64,000 nucleotides of DNA, from the NCBI GenBank assembly GCA_913057945.1, contig CAJXOF010000009.1, positions 124,001 through 188,000 on the forward strand, given 5' to 3'. The translations under genes and the position numbers were made by a program. This DNA is from an uncultured Hyphomonadaceae bacterium (GTDB taxonomy: Bacteria; Pseudomonadota; Alphaproteobacteria; Caulobacterales; Hyphomonadaceae). Within the stretch, counting starts at the first letter, position 1. Every line of letters starts with the position of its first letter. The notes beneath the pieces are model-generated. The model was not told the DNA's origin, made no database searches, and saw only the letters and a list, made by a program, of their open reading frames with translations. Shown in pieces: positions 18,261 to 26,899 of the stretch.

Positions 18261-19730
18261 TTACTTGGCTGGCCCGGCGGCTTCGAGCACGGCATTGAAG
18301 TCCGGATTCTTTGACCGGGCGAACTGGATGGCCGGGTGGTCGGCGGGCAATTGGTGATAATAGAATGGCTCGCCATCCTTGAGTTGCACATCCAGGCCTG
18401 CAGCCATCTCTTTGATCCCCGTGACAAACGATTCATAATCATCCCCATCACGCTTCTTCTTGAAGATCAGGATCTCGGCCCCTTCCGCAAAGGGCGCTTC
18501 CCAGCCGGTTGGCATGTTCGAGCCGAAATGGAAGATAGACCCGGCTTCCATCACCTTCCGCTTGCCTTCGCTACACAGAACATAGCGGCCGCTCAGCGTA
18601 TAGACGATACTCTCGGTCGGGTGCGGATGCTCCGACAGGAACATGCCCGGTTCCAGGCGGAGCGTATAGGCGCGCAACTCTTCCCCAAACAGGAGCGGAC
18701 CGAAATAGCCTTCATGCGTAAACGTGGCGCTGCCACTGTTCATGGCCTCACGAACATTCTCGATGATCTCCACATTGTTCGCCAGCTGAATGTACTCAGG
18801 CGAAGTCGGCGTCGCACCAACCGTCATGGCCGGCTTCACCTCTCCGGGCATGTAATGCGACCCGTCGGCCGCATGCGAATGGCCATGCGCCTCGTCACTC
18901 GTCTGCTCGGGCGTTGCAGGCATTGCGGAGGCTGCACTTGACGAAGGGGATGCTGCCGGGGCCGTTGGCTGTCCCATCGATCCCATTTCGAGATGGGCAT
19001 GGATGTGATCGTCCCGGCTGATCGGATAGTCCTCCCGCATTGTCGTGTGGAACAAGCCGTGAGTCTGCATCAGGAACAGGGCAAAGCCAGCAAATATGAG
19101 GCCCGCATTGATGAAAACACTGGCCGATCCGAAATGCCGGGTGCGCCGAAGCAGGTTCAGAGCGATCCACATCACAATAAGCGCAGCGATCTGACCGAAC
19201 TCCACGCCTACATTGAAAGACAGAATGTGCATCAGCAGGCCGGAATCTTCCCGGATGGGCAGCTGCTGAAGCCGCGTCGACAGGCCAAATCCATGGATCA
19301 GGCCGAACAGCACAACCATGAACAATAGATTGGGTGACTTCGTCCCGAAGACTTTCGGGAAACCCTCCAGGTTCTCAAATCCTTTGTAGATGACCGTCAG
19401 GGCAATGATCGCATCGATAAAGAAGTAATTGGCCGTGATGCCCAGATATGTGGCGGTAATCAGCGTGATTGTATGGCCGATGGTGAAGGCGGTCACGAAG
19501 CGGAGAATTGACGAGAAGCTTGTCAGGAAAAACATTACCCCGAACAGGAAGAGCAGGTGATCATACCCGGTGATCATGTGTTCGGCACCCAGGATGAGAT
19601 ATTGTAAATCTCCCCCTTCCAGCATTCTGCGTCGTGCTTCCTCCGAAATACCATGTGCATGGGCGACAGGTGAAAGCAGAACCAATGATGCGATGAGCGC
19701 GGCAACTGCCTTCATTCGCGTAAGCAACAT
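18261..19730 (-). CDS. HupE/UreJ-type membrane protein fused to a C-terminal cupin
   Basis: I chose ATG 19730, which has GGAG six bases upstream, over an in-frame TTG at 19742. The 489-residue product has a signal peptide ending AHAHG. A HupE/UreJ_2-like membrane part of about 230 residues follows (GYDHLLFLFGVMFFL, GHTITLITATYLG, GLIHGFGLSTRL). A His-rich, Ser/Pro-rich linker (HIHAHLEMG, AHGHSHAADGSH) leads to a cupin-like domain of about 160 residues with HPHPTESIVYTLSGRY and GSIFHFGSNMPTGWE. HupE proteins are linked to nickel or cobalt uptake. The cupin carries the usual His/Glu metal-ligand pattern. The fusion is uncommon to my knowledge. The gene lies 96 bp behind the TonB receptor. Confidence 0.82.
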   Translation of the reverse strand: MLLTRMKAVAALIASLVLLSPVAHAHGISEEARRRMLEGGDLQYLILGAEHMITGYDHLLFLFGVMFFLTSFSSILRFVTAFTIGHTITLITATYLGITANYFFIDAIIALTVIYKGFENLEGFPKVFGTKSPNLLFMVVLFGLIHGFGLSTRLQQLPIREDSGLLMHILSFNVGVEFGQIAALIVMWIALNLLRRTRHFGSASVFINAGLIFAGFALFLMQTHGLFHTTMREDYPISRDDHIHAHLEMGSMGQPTAPAASPSSSAASAMPATPEQTSDEAHGHSHAADGSHYMPGEVKPAMTVGATPTSPEYIQLANNVEIIENVREAMNSGSATFTHEGYFGPLLFGEELRAYTLRLEPGMFLSEHPHPTESIVYTLSGRYVLCSEGKRKVMEAGSIFHFGSNMPTGWEAPFAEGAEILIFKKKRDGDDYESFVTGIKEMAAGLDVQLKDGEPFYYHQLPADHPAIQFARSKNPDFNAVLEAAGPAK

Positions 19731-19826
19731 CTCAAACTCCAATATGATGTGTATTGCATGGGGGCTGGCGAATTGCCGGCTCGAGGCAGAGGGACACTCC
19801 CCTCAAGCCGACAACCGCCCGAGCGC

Positions 19827-22562
19827 TTAGTCCAGAACCCAAGTTGCCCGGGCGTAGAAGTATCGCCCAAGCAAGGAATAGGTCATGGTATCGGTATTAC
19901 CGTCCGACCAGGATTTGACGTAGGGGGCCTTTTTGTCGAATAGATTGTCAACACCCGCGCTCAATTTCAGATCTTCTGTAAGCTGATATCCACCTTGGAC
20001 ATTGTGGTAGACGACAGCATCAATGTCGGTGCCGACTGCACCGGGCGCGCCATAGTAATCCGTCGCCGAACCAATCAGCTGCGCATTGTAGGTTCCGTTC
20101 CAGGGGCCGGAACTGGCCGACCAGGATCCTGTCGCACGCCAGGACGGATAGCCGCCATCACAACAGCCTACGCCGCCATCATAAACGAAGGGCGTGTCCC
20201 CATCGAACGCGGTCACTTCGTACTTCATCAGATGGGTGGCCTGAACTTCTACGGAGTGCTTGATGTTGCCAGTCGCAAAATCATAGGTGGCACTGATATC
20301 AATGCCTTGCATGACTTCGTCACCTGTATTGGCGCTTTGCGCAGACAGGAAATCAATATCTCCCGTCAGGGCATTGCGAGTATGGTGAGATGGCCCACAG
20401 AACGGGTGGGAGAGGCCGGCTGACGTATAGCAGGACGCAAGTTTTGTGGATCCTGATGTCTGGCGAATGGCATCCTGAATATCGATATCGAAGTAATCGA
20501 GCGTGATTGATAGTCCCGGAACAAAACTTGGCTGGTATACAGCGCCGATCGTGAATGTGGCGGCGTCCTCCGGTTCAAGGTTCGGATTGCCCCCCTGGTC
20601 GGTCAGAATGGCTGACCCGAGCTGGGTGTAACCAACCGGCACGCCGGCAGCCTGACAGTTCTGGTAGACTGTACTGGACGGGTCCATCGTCGACCAGTTG
20701 GAACAGGGATCGGTTGTCGGGATCTGACCTTCGCTCACGCCGGAGAAAAGCTCCGTGACACTTGGGACACGAAAGGCTGTCGAGTAGGTACCACGAAGCT
20801 TGAAGTCCCGCACCAGCTGCCAGTTCAGTCCAACCTTGTAGTTTTCATCCGAGCCGAAGAGATCATAATCGGAATACCGCACAGCCAGATCGAGATCGAC
20901 GGCTTGGGCGAGCGGAAGGTCTCGCACCAGGGGCACATTGACCTCTGCATAGAGTTCCTGAGCTTCGATCGAACCGCTGACCGGGTCCTGCGCATTGCCG
21001 AGCGCATCCCCCGCGACAAGCAGGGAATCCGGCTCAAGCCAGCCCTTGTCTTCACGATACTCGAACCCCGCTGCGAAGCCCACAGGTCCGGCAGGCAGGT
21101 TAAACAGCGCGCCGGAAATATTGCCGGTGAGGCTGATCTGCTCATTCCCGCCGGTATCGCGCTGATTGATCAGGATATAGTCTCCCACGGCCGATGTCAG
21201 GTCGCCCTCTCCAAGAATATCTGCACAGGGAATACCGTTCGTCCCACACAGCGCAGGATCAAGCGTCTCGGCCAAGCGCCGCGTGTTGATGTTGTTCTTC
21301 AACGCATCAACAGCGGTGTTCCGGCCCCAGTTGAGAGACAGGTCGTAATTCCAGCCATCCCACACATCGCCTTCGATACCGGCGACGAGCCTCCAGGTTG
21401 AAACATCCTGCTCGAACTGTCTGGAACCGAATTCGGCGGTACGGCGGCGCAGGAGAATGATGTCTTCACCGGTCGGATTTGTCGGATGGGAGGCATCGAA
21501 CGAAATATTGCTCAAGGTTGCGGGGGATCCGGGCTGGTTCGACGTACGCCAGTTGAACAAGGCTTCACTGAAGAACTGCATCGAATCTGTGATGTCGTAC
21601 TTTCCGATGGCCGCAAAGCTGACGCGTTCGACAGGATTCGAAGCGTTGAAGAATGGATTGGAATTGAACCCATGCGCGGCAAGGCTGAATGGCTCATATG
21701 CGTCGCCGCCAATGAAATTGATCTGATCGCCATTCGGCAACACGGCCCGGCCACCAGCCGTGCTCGAGCTTCCAGATGTGCATTCGAGATCTCCGTCTCC
21801 ATCAAGGTCTGCCAACGCACAGGGCGCTCGGACATCCAGGGGCGCGGCACGATTGTTCTGGTAGCTCGCATTGAACATCAGGCTGCCGCGATCGTTGACC
21901 ACCCCCCATGTCATGTCGACGAGATATTCTTCAGCGTCCCCCTCATCGGAGACACCAAATTTGGTGTCGAGCCTGAAGCCCTCATATTCATCCTTGGTAA
22001 TGAGGTTGACGACACCAGACACGGCGTCGGCGCCATACACGGCGGATGCCCCGTCTTTCAGAACTTCGACGCGCTGGAGGAGCGAGACCGGGATCATGTT
22101 GAGATCGACCGAACTGTTGGCGCCGGAACCGCCTGCGACGACCCGACGTCCATTCAGCAACACAAGCGTCCGGTTAGGGCCGAGACCGCGCAGATTGACC
22201 TGCGCCGTTCCCCAGCCTCCCGACACCCAGTAAGCAGCATTGGAGTTACCGGCAAAACCCGCCGAAAATGACTGGGTCTGCAAGAGCTCTTCCACATTTG
22301 TGATACCGGTTGCGTATATTTCCTGATCATCAAGAACAGCCAACGGCCCCACACTTGTCAGGTCGGTACGCTGAATACGGCTCCCCGTCACCACCACTTT
22401 TTCCTGGGTCGCGACCTCCTCCTCCTGGCTGGCAGCGACTGTGTCGACCTCCTGCCCGGACGCGGCACCGGCGACGATGAACGAGACGCCCAACGTCATT
22501 GCTGTTGTCACCATGAGCTTGCTTGCAAACCCTCTGGCGTTTCCCGAATCATTCACTTTCAT
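19827..22562 (-). CDS. TonB-dependent outer-membrane receptor
   Basis: The 911-residue product has a signal peptide, then a plug domain (EKVVVTGSRIQRTDLTSVGP, VNLRGLGPNRTLVLLNGRR, VEVLKDGASAVYGADAVSGV) and a long beta-barrel ending with aromatic-rich strands (LLGRYFYARATWVLD). ATG 22562 has AGGAG seven bases upstream. It resembles the large receptor families of Caulobacterales and Sphingomonadales, where the substrate cannot be read from sequence. It heads an operon with the HupE-cupin and metallopeptidase genes, which suggests metal or metal-complex uptake. Its upstream region carries a hut-like operator motif and a terminator-like hairpin, both listed separately. Confidence 0.93.
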   Translation of the reverse strand: MKVNDSGNARGFASKLMVTTAMTLGVSFIVAGAASGQEVDTVAASQEEEVATQEKVVVTGSRIQRTDLTSVGPLAVLDDQEIYATGITNVEELLQTQSFSAGFAGNSNAAYWVSGGWGTAQVNLRGLGPNRTLVLLNGRRVVAGGSGANSSVDLNMIPVSLLQRVEVLKDGASAVYGADAVSGVVNLITKDEYEGFRLDTKFGVSDEGDAEEYLVDMTWGVVNDRGSLMFNASYQNNRAAPLDVRAPCALADLDGDGDLECTSGSSSTAGGRAVLPNGDQINFIGGDAYEPFSLAAHGFNSNPFFNASNPVERVSFAAIGKYDITDSMQFFSEALFNWRTSNQPGSPATLSNISFDASHPTNPTGEDIILLRRRTAEFGSRQFEQDVSTWRLVAGIEGDVWDGWNYDLSLNWGRNTAVDALKNNINTRRLAETLDPALCGTNGIPCADILGEGDLTSAVGDYILINQRDTGGNEQISLTGNISGALFNLPAGPVGFAAGFEYREDKGWLEPDSLLVAGDALGNAQDPVSGSIEAQELYAEVNVPLVRDLPLAQAVDLDLAVRYSDYDLFGSDENYKVGLNWQLVRDFKLRGTYSTAFRVPSVTELFSGVSEGQIPTTDPCSNWSTMDPSSTVYQNCQAAGVPVGYTQLGSAILTDQGGNPNLEPEDAATFTIGAVYQPSFVPGLSITLDYFDIDIQDAIRQTSGSTKLASCYTSAGLSHPFCGPSHHTRNALTGDIDFLSAQSANTGDEVMQGIDISATYDFATGNIKHSVEVQATHLMKYEVTAFDGDTPFVYDGGVGCCDGGYPSWRATGSWSASSGPWNGTYNAQLIGSATDYYGAPGAVGTDIDAVVYHNVQGGYQLTEDLKLSAGVDNLFDKKAPYVKSWSDGNTDTMTYSLLGRYFYARATWVLD

Positions 22563-22687
22563 TTCACCACTCCTATGGTTGCATACATTGCTACCCGAGC
22601 AGTCTCGGGACCAATGACAGTTAGACTAAAGCCGAGGCGCTCCATCGATCTTCGGCGCCACAGCCAATGATCCGTTCAACCTCGAAC

Positions 22688-22714
22688 AAAAAACCGACTA
22701 TCAATCGGTTTTTT
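22688..22714 (-). terminator. Intrinsic terminator-like hairpin upstream of the TonB receptor
   Basis: AAAAAACCGA, a 7-nt loop, then TCGGTTTTTT form a 10-bp stem whose ends are A and T runs, so it can terminate on either strand. On the minus strand it could end the BlaI/M56 transcript. It could also lie inside the receptor's leader and act as an attenuator. Confidence 0.6.
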
Positions 22715-22986
22715 GTGTAAATTGCAGGCGCAGGAAGACCCCGGCGCCACATCACCTTTGGATTGACTCTGCAGTCCGCTGATGAATTTATTCGACTCAA
22801 CTGGCACTCCCCCTCGGCAAGCGTGCTGAATTCCGCTGTATTCAGTCTGTCAGCCACCAACAAACTCGTTCGGTAGCCTCATTCCAGCACCAACGCCACC
22901 TCCAAAATTTGGCAAGAAGCCTTTCGAAGAACCTTATTGTTATTGTCAAAAAAACCAGCGTCAAGATTTATTTGACCGAGCTTTTG

Positions 22987-23004
22987 TTATTATGCGTGCA
23001 CATA
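22987..23004. promoter_or_regulatory. hut-like operator motif upstream of the TonB receptor
   Basis: TTATTATGCGTGCACATA matches the hutF/hutI operator region (26852-26869) at 16 of 18 positions, in the same orientation. A 7-bp inverted repeat TTGTTAT (22984-22990) and ATAACAA (23002-23008) surrounds it. This suggests a site for the GntR/HutC-type regulator encoded at 24774-25466. Confidence 0.55.
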
Positions 23005-23140
23005 ACAATTTTTAGGCACTATCTGAAAACACGATGAACGTCCGAGCTGAAAGATGGGTGCAGGACGTTAGTCTGACTGAGGAAGTCGACGCAAATGCCT
23101 GAAAATCTCGCCTGAAAAACTCGACGGAGCGCTGAACGCA

Positions 23141-24154
23141 TCACCTGAACGCAAACTCCAAGACCTGTTCGAGACCATGATGGACAGGTTCGGCAACGAT
23201 GAACGACACGATGACCGCGTAACAGATCACCCGCTCGACGATCACTGTCCCGCTGTCGTGCACTGGCAAGGGAGATTGAACGAGCCAGGCGATTCGGCGC
23301 TCCAGTGATTGCCCGAACACCGAAAAAACGGACAAGGAGGCCGCTTCCGGTTCGCATGAATGTTTTTGCTGCCGCAACCGCCCCAACCTTATCAGAGCCT
23401 CTGCCACAGCCAGGCTGTCGCCACACTGGCTGGCGGCATACCGATCGCATTCATACTCTACAGCGATCAGAAATTCTGCCGCTAGCCCACGTCGAGCATC
23501 GGGAAAGAACGGCAAGGTCAGTACCTGGAGCGCAAACAGCGACAAGGCATCAGCGCGCCGCGCATGCGCCTGTTCATGATCCAGCACGATCCGGACCTGC
23601 GAAGGCACAAGGCTCCGGAGCAAGCCCTCGCTTACGAAAATCCGTCGCCGCACGATGCCAACGCAAAATGCGGAAATGGTCCGGGATTTGACAACCCAGG
23701 CTCCAAGCTCCCGATTATACCGGCTACAGGTTTCCAGATCTCGAAAGACTCGGCCATGCAGGCGCATGCGATGCACAAAAATGAGGATAATTGGCATCGT
23801 AAAAAGCGCCAGCACCGCCAGAAAACCGAGAAAAGCGAACCGCGTTAACAACATCGGCTCATGTGGGCGGCAAGATGTCACCATCATTTCGTAATGACAG
23901 TGCGTTGGCACACTGTTGAACCCCGCAGAGGTCGGCACCGCCGCGCAAGAGACGAACAGAGCAAGGCTGACCACGAACGGGACCGACGCATAGCCGAAAA
24001 TTGCTCGCCCATATTGTCGGGGACTGAGTTGGGAAAGATGCTGGTGAAACCAAGGCCATACGGCGCTTTGGACGGCGCCGATGACGAGCGCGGCAAGCAA
24101 GGCAGCAAAAAACGCGATCCCGAGATTGGTCAAGAAGACGGCATTACCCATCAT
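23141..24154 (-). CDS. M56-family (BlaR1/MecR1-like) membrane metallopeptidase
   Basis: The 337-residue product has several hydrophobic membrane segments and the cytoplasmic zinc motif HEQAH (VLDHEQAHARRADAL), with a downstream E-CDRYAA as probable third ligand. It is shorter than BlaR1 and has no penicillin-binding sensor domain, so it is unlikely to sense beta-lactams directly. It overlaps the BlaI-type repressor gene by 11 bases, the classical arrangement in which the peptidase relieves repression by cleavage. ATG 24154 has GAGGAG just upstream. No beta-lactamase gene is nearby. The next gene in the same direction is the TonB receptor, a possible target. Confidence 0.85.
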   Translation of the reverse strand: MMGNAVFLTNLGIAFFAALLAALVIGAVQSAVWPWFHQHLSQLSPRQYGRAIFGYASVPFVVSLALFVSCAAVPTSAGFNSVPTHCHYEMMVTSCRPHEPMLLTRFAFLGFLAVLALFTMPIILIFVHRMRLHGRVFRDLETCSRYNRELGAWVVKSRTISAFCVGIVRRRIFVSEGLLRSLVPSQVRIVLDHEQAHARRADALSLFALQVLTLPFFPDARRGLAAEFLIAVEYECDRYAASQCGDSLAVAEALIRLGRLRQQKHSCEPEAASLSVFSVFGQSLERRIAWLVQSPLPVHDSGTVIVERVICYAVIVSFIVAEPVHHGLEQVLEFAFR

Positions 24155-24566
24155 CTTCTCCTCGCCCTGCGGCGTTCTGCTCCTGGCGTTTCTCCTTGAT
24201 CAGGCGTTCGAGCGTATCAAGCGCAGCACTGTCGGACTCTGCCGCATGGTCGAGAAATGCCAGCAGATAATCATCGCGGGAATTCTCGGACAAAGTCCTC
24301 AAAACATCATCCATCACACGAGTGACGACTTGAGACTGGCTTACGGACGCCTCGTAGAGGAAAGCATGGCTAACCTTGTGACGCGACAGCAATCCCTTTT
24401 TGTAAAGACGGTCCATCGCCGACTGGAATGTGTTGCAGGATTGCCCGCCCTTGCGCCCCAGATCCTGATGCACAGTCTTGACCTCCGCCGCTCCGCGCTT
24501 CCACAGATATTGCAGAATGGAGATCTCAAGAGGGCCTAGGGCAATTTTGCGGGTACGCACCGACAT
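24144..24566 (-). CDS. BlaI/MecI/CopY-family transcriptional repressor
   Basis: The 140-residue product fits the family in length and layout: LGPLEISILQYLWKRGAAEV at the start of a winged helix, then NTFQSAMDRLYKKGLLSRHK as recognition part, and a helical dimerisation tail. Family members bind TACA/TGTA dyads and are inactivated by cleavage through an M56 partner, here the overlapping downstream gene. I found no TACA/TGTA dyad right upstream of this gene. The partner peptidase lacks a beta-lactam sensor, so the signal is open. Confidence 0.88.
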   Translation of the reverse strand: MSVRTRKIALGPLEISILQYLWKRGAAEVKTVHQDLGRKGGQSCNTFQSAMDRLYKKGLLSRHKVSHAFLYEASVSQSQVVTRVMDDVLRTLSENSRDDYLLAFLDHAAESDSAALDTLERLIKEKRQEQNAAGRGEDDG

Positions 24567-24773
24567 TGAGGGGTCCTTCTGGCCTGGGACATTAATTCGA
24601 TTTGGCTTCAGCCTAGAGAGGTCTCAACAAACCCGCAATGGCCCCATGCCGACTCGCCGCCCTCGTTTTGCCCTGGCAGGATCGTCACGCATGCAGATGC
24701 TAGGATTTTGATCATTTCCTGCAAGAAAACCGGCCAGAGCATGCCCATTCCCCCGATGCCGGGCCCGCAAGCG

Positions 24774-25466
24774 CTAAAGACGCGAATACAATTGATATCC
24801 TTCGCGATAGAACAGCTTCATCGTCGTGACAAATTCACCCGCTAGCGACGTGGTACGGTCGATGACAAAAAGCGCATCTCCCTCCTTGCACTCCAGCGCG
24901 CTTGCGACATCCTTGCCAGCCGCGACGGCACTGAACGAAACATCGCCACTGGAAAACGGAACGGTCTGAACCAGCCACTCATTTGCGCTTACCTCGTCGA
25001 AAGGCGCGCTCCTTATCTGAGGCACAACTTTCAGATTGACCCAGCGCGCTTCATACGCAAACGGTCGGCCATCGGCCAGATGTACCGTGTCCAGCTGTAG
25101 CGCCTTGGCTCCCTTTTCGAGCCCAAGACGCGTACGAATAGACAGGGGCGGCACTTTTTCGACCTTGCGCAGGACCTGATGCCGATAATGCCCCCCAAAT
25201 GCTTCCACCTGCTCACGCACGATCGGAATGTCGAATCTGGCTTGTCGGACAGGCATGTTGCAGACACGTGTCCCTCCCTTCCGCTTGCGAACGACAAGAC
25301 CTTCATCCGCGAGCCCCTGCAGCGCGCGATTGATCGTTGTGCGGGCACACCCATATTCTTCAGCCAGGGCTGCTTCGCCCGGGATAAGTTCCCCGAGCGC
25401 CCACTCCCCCTTCTGAATTCGCTCGAGGATGGATTGGCGAATGGTTTGGTGTGTCACCTTATTCAT
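24774..25466 (-). CDS. hutC: GntR-family histidine utilisation repressor HutC
   Basis: The 230-residue product has an N-terminal GntR winged helix (GEWALGELIPGEAALAEEYG, CARTTINRALQGLADEGLVV, RKRKGGTRV). A C-terminal UTRA ligand domain follows (KALQLDTVHLADGRPFAYEARW, FYREGYQLYSRL). This is the HutC architecture, which senses urocanate in studied bacteria. Its start overlaps the hutF stop by ATGA, and the divergent hutIHGU operon lies beyond hutF. Likely operators are the motif at 26852-26869 and its near copy at 22987-23004. Confidence 0.93.
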   Translation of the reverse strand: MNKVTHQTIRQSILERIQKGEWALGELIPGEAALAEEYGCARTTINRALQGLADEGLVVRKRKGGTRVCNMPVRQARFDIPIVREQVEAFGGHYRHQVLRKVEKVPPLSIRTRLGLEKGAKALQLDTVHLADGRPFAYEARWVNLKVVPQIRSAPFDEVSANEWLVQTVPFSSGDVSFSAVAAGKDVASALECKEGDALFVIDRTTSLAGEFVTTMKLFYREGYQLYSRL

Positions 25467-26833
25467 AGTCTTCCCCTCAGTCGCATATTCAGCTCGGAAT
25501 ATGCCGCCTGTATCTCGTGGCGGTTCACATGCGCGCCGTCCCTGACCATATGCCGCCCCGCCGACCAGACATCGGTGATAATGTCATCCGCGCCCGCAAA
25601 TATCCATGCGTCAAGGATCGCGTCTTCGCGCAGCCCCCCCACGACAGGCGAGTTGCGGTCGAGCGCGACAAAATCTGCCAGCGCGCCTATTTCAATACGG
25701 CCCGCATTGCGCCCGAGAGCTCGCGCCGATCCACGCGCCGCGCGTTCGTACAAGTACCGTCCGTTCGACACTGTCTTGTCATCTGTGAGGATCGACCGCT
25801 TGCGATCCCGGAGCCTCTGAGAAATCTCGAGCATCCTCAGCTCCTCGGTAAGACCGATCCTGACATTCGAATCCGAGCCGATCCCGATCATTCCACCCGC
25901 GCTCAGAAAGCGCTGCCCATCAAAGATTCCGTCCCCGAGATTGGCCTCGGTAATCGGGCAAATTCCTGCCACTGCCCCAGATCTGGCCAGGGCCAGCGTC
26001 TCCTCCGGCTCCATCTGTGTAGCATGTATAAGGCACCAGCGCGCATCGACGGGCATATGGTCGAGAAGCCAGCGCACCGGTCGGGAGCCCAGAATTTCGA
26101 TCACTTCCTTCACTTCGCCGATCTGTTCTGCGGCATGTATGTGAATCGGCCCTTCCGGGCAGAGACTCCGCGCCAGCTCCATGCCTTCTGCTGACACGGC
26201 CCGCAGCGAATGCGGCGCCACGCCGAGATTGAAGTCGGACGGCATGTCCCCAAGCCGGGCCGAGAGGGATTCACATAGCTTCGCAAATTGGTGGAGATCG
26301 CAGCCAAAGCGTGTTTGCCCACCCTCCAGGGGGCGCCCATCAAGCCCGCCCTGCATATAAAGAACTGGAAGATGAGTATAGCCTATGCCGGTGAGCTCAG
26401 CGGCCTTGAAATGCCTCAGGGACGTCTCGTCGAGTTGGTCATAAATCTTGCCGCCGGGCGCATGATGAAGATAATGAAATTCTGCCTGCGCCGCATACCC
26501 CGCCTCCATCATTTCCATCTGGACTTGAGCCGCGATGACTTCGATGTCATCTGGCGAAAGAAGCTCCAGAAACCGGTACATGACCTGACGCCAGGTCCAG
26601 AAATCATCAACTGCTGTCGGTCCACGACGCTCAGCCAGCCCGGCCATAGCCCTCTGGAAACTGTGACTGTGAACATTGCCCATGGCTGGCAGAAGCACGC
26701 CTACGGAATGGTCGCACTGGCCATCATTTGGCGCGATGCCCACCACATATCCTTCGGCGTCAATACTGATCTTGGCATCATGCAACCACCCGCTGGCGGA
26801 CAGTATCTGACTAGCAGAAATTTCGATGGTCAT
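25463..26833 (-). CDS. hutF: Formimidoylglutamate deiminase HutF
   Basis: The enzyme converts N-formimino-L-glutamate to N-formyl-L-glutamate and ammonia. The 456-residue amidohydrolase has the metal-binding NVHSHSFQRAMAG near the N-terminus, DDFWTWRQVMY, then HIHAAEQ, LIHATQM and IGSDSNVRIGL, all typical of HutF. I prefer ATG 26833; an upstream GTG at 26845 sits too close to the AAGGG sequence. Together with hutG it defines the two-step route from formiminoglutamate to glutamate plus formate. It is transcribed with hutC and away from hutI, and the promoters probably overlap. Confidence 0.94.
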   Translation of the reverse strand: MTIEISASQILSASGWLHDAKISIDAEGYVVGIAPNDGQCDHSVGVLLPAMGNVHSHSFQRAMAGLAERRGPTAVDDFWTWRQVMYRFLELLSPDDIEVIAAQVQMEMMEAGYAAQAEFHYLHHAPGGKIYDQLDETSLRHFKAAELTGIGYTHLPVLYMQGGLDGRPLEGGQTRFGCDLHQFAKLCESLSARLGDMPSDFNLGVAPHSLRAVSAEGMELARSLCPEGPIHIHAAEQIGEVKEVIEILGSRPVRWLLDHMPVDARWCLIHATQMEPEETLALARSGAVAGICPITEANLGDGIFDGQRFLSAGGMIGIGSDSNVRIGLTEELRMLEISQRLRDRKRSILTDDKTVSNGRYLYERAARGSARALGRNAGRIEIGALADFVALDRNSPVVGGLREDAILDAWIFAGADDIITDVWSAGRHMVRDGAHVNRHEIQAAYSELNMRLRGRL

Positions 26834-26851
26834 CTTGTCTTGCACGCCCTT

Positions 26852-26869
26852 TTATTATGTGTGTACATA
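26852..26869. promoter_or_regulatory. Divergent hutF/hutI promoter with probable HutC operator
   Basis: TTATTATGTGTGTACATA lies in the 66-bp gap between hutF and hutI. A plus-strand TATAAA (26868-26873) and a minus-strand CATAAT (26859-26854) are at suitable distances for -10 elements of hutI and hutF. A repressor bound here would block both. The GTGTAC core fits the general GntR GT-N-AC pattern. Confidence 0.6.
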
Positions 26870-26899
26870 TAAATATGTTGCTGCCATAAGACAAGAGCG

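Larger units (their letters stand above)
22563..23140. other. Long leader region upstream of the TonB receptor
   Basis: This 578-bp stretch separates the M56 peptidase gene from the TonB receptor and holds no convincing gene. It contains, from right to left, a hut-like motif (22987-23004), a weak minus-strand promoter candidate (TTGACG at 22964-22959, TAACAAT at 22942-22936, 16-nt spacing), an intrinsic-terminator-like hairpin (22688-22714) and a small CCCGAG/CTCGGG hairpin (22594-22609). I compared it by eye with cobalamin, FMN and TPP riboswitch consensus segments and found no match. Confidence 0.5.

Noticed and set aside
22770..22800. CTGATGA resembling a hammerhead ribozyme core
   Set aside because: The required GAAA segment and stems II and III are absent.
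22621..22863. 80-codon minus-strand frame in the receptor leader
   Set aside because: Starts at TTG without a ribosome site and spans a terminator hairpin.
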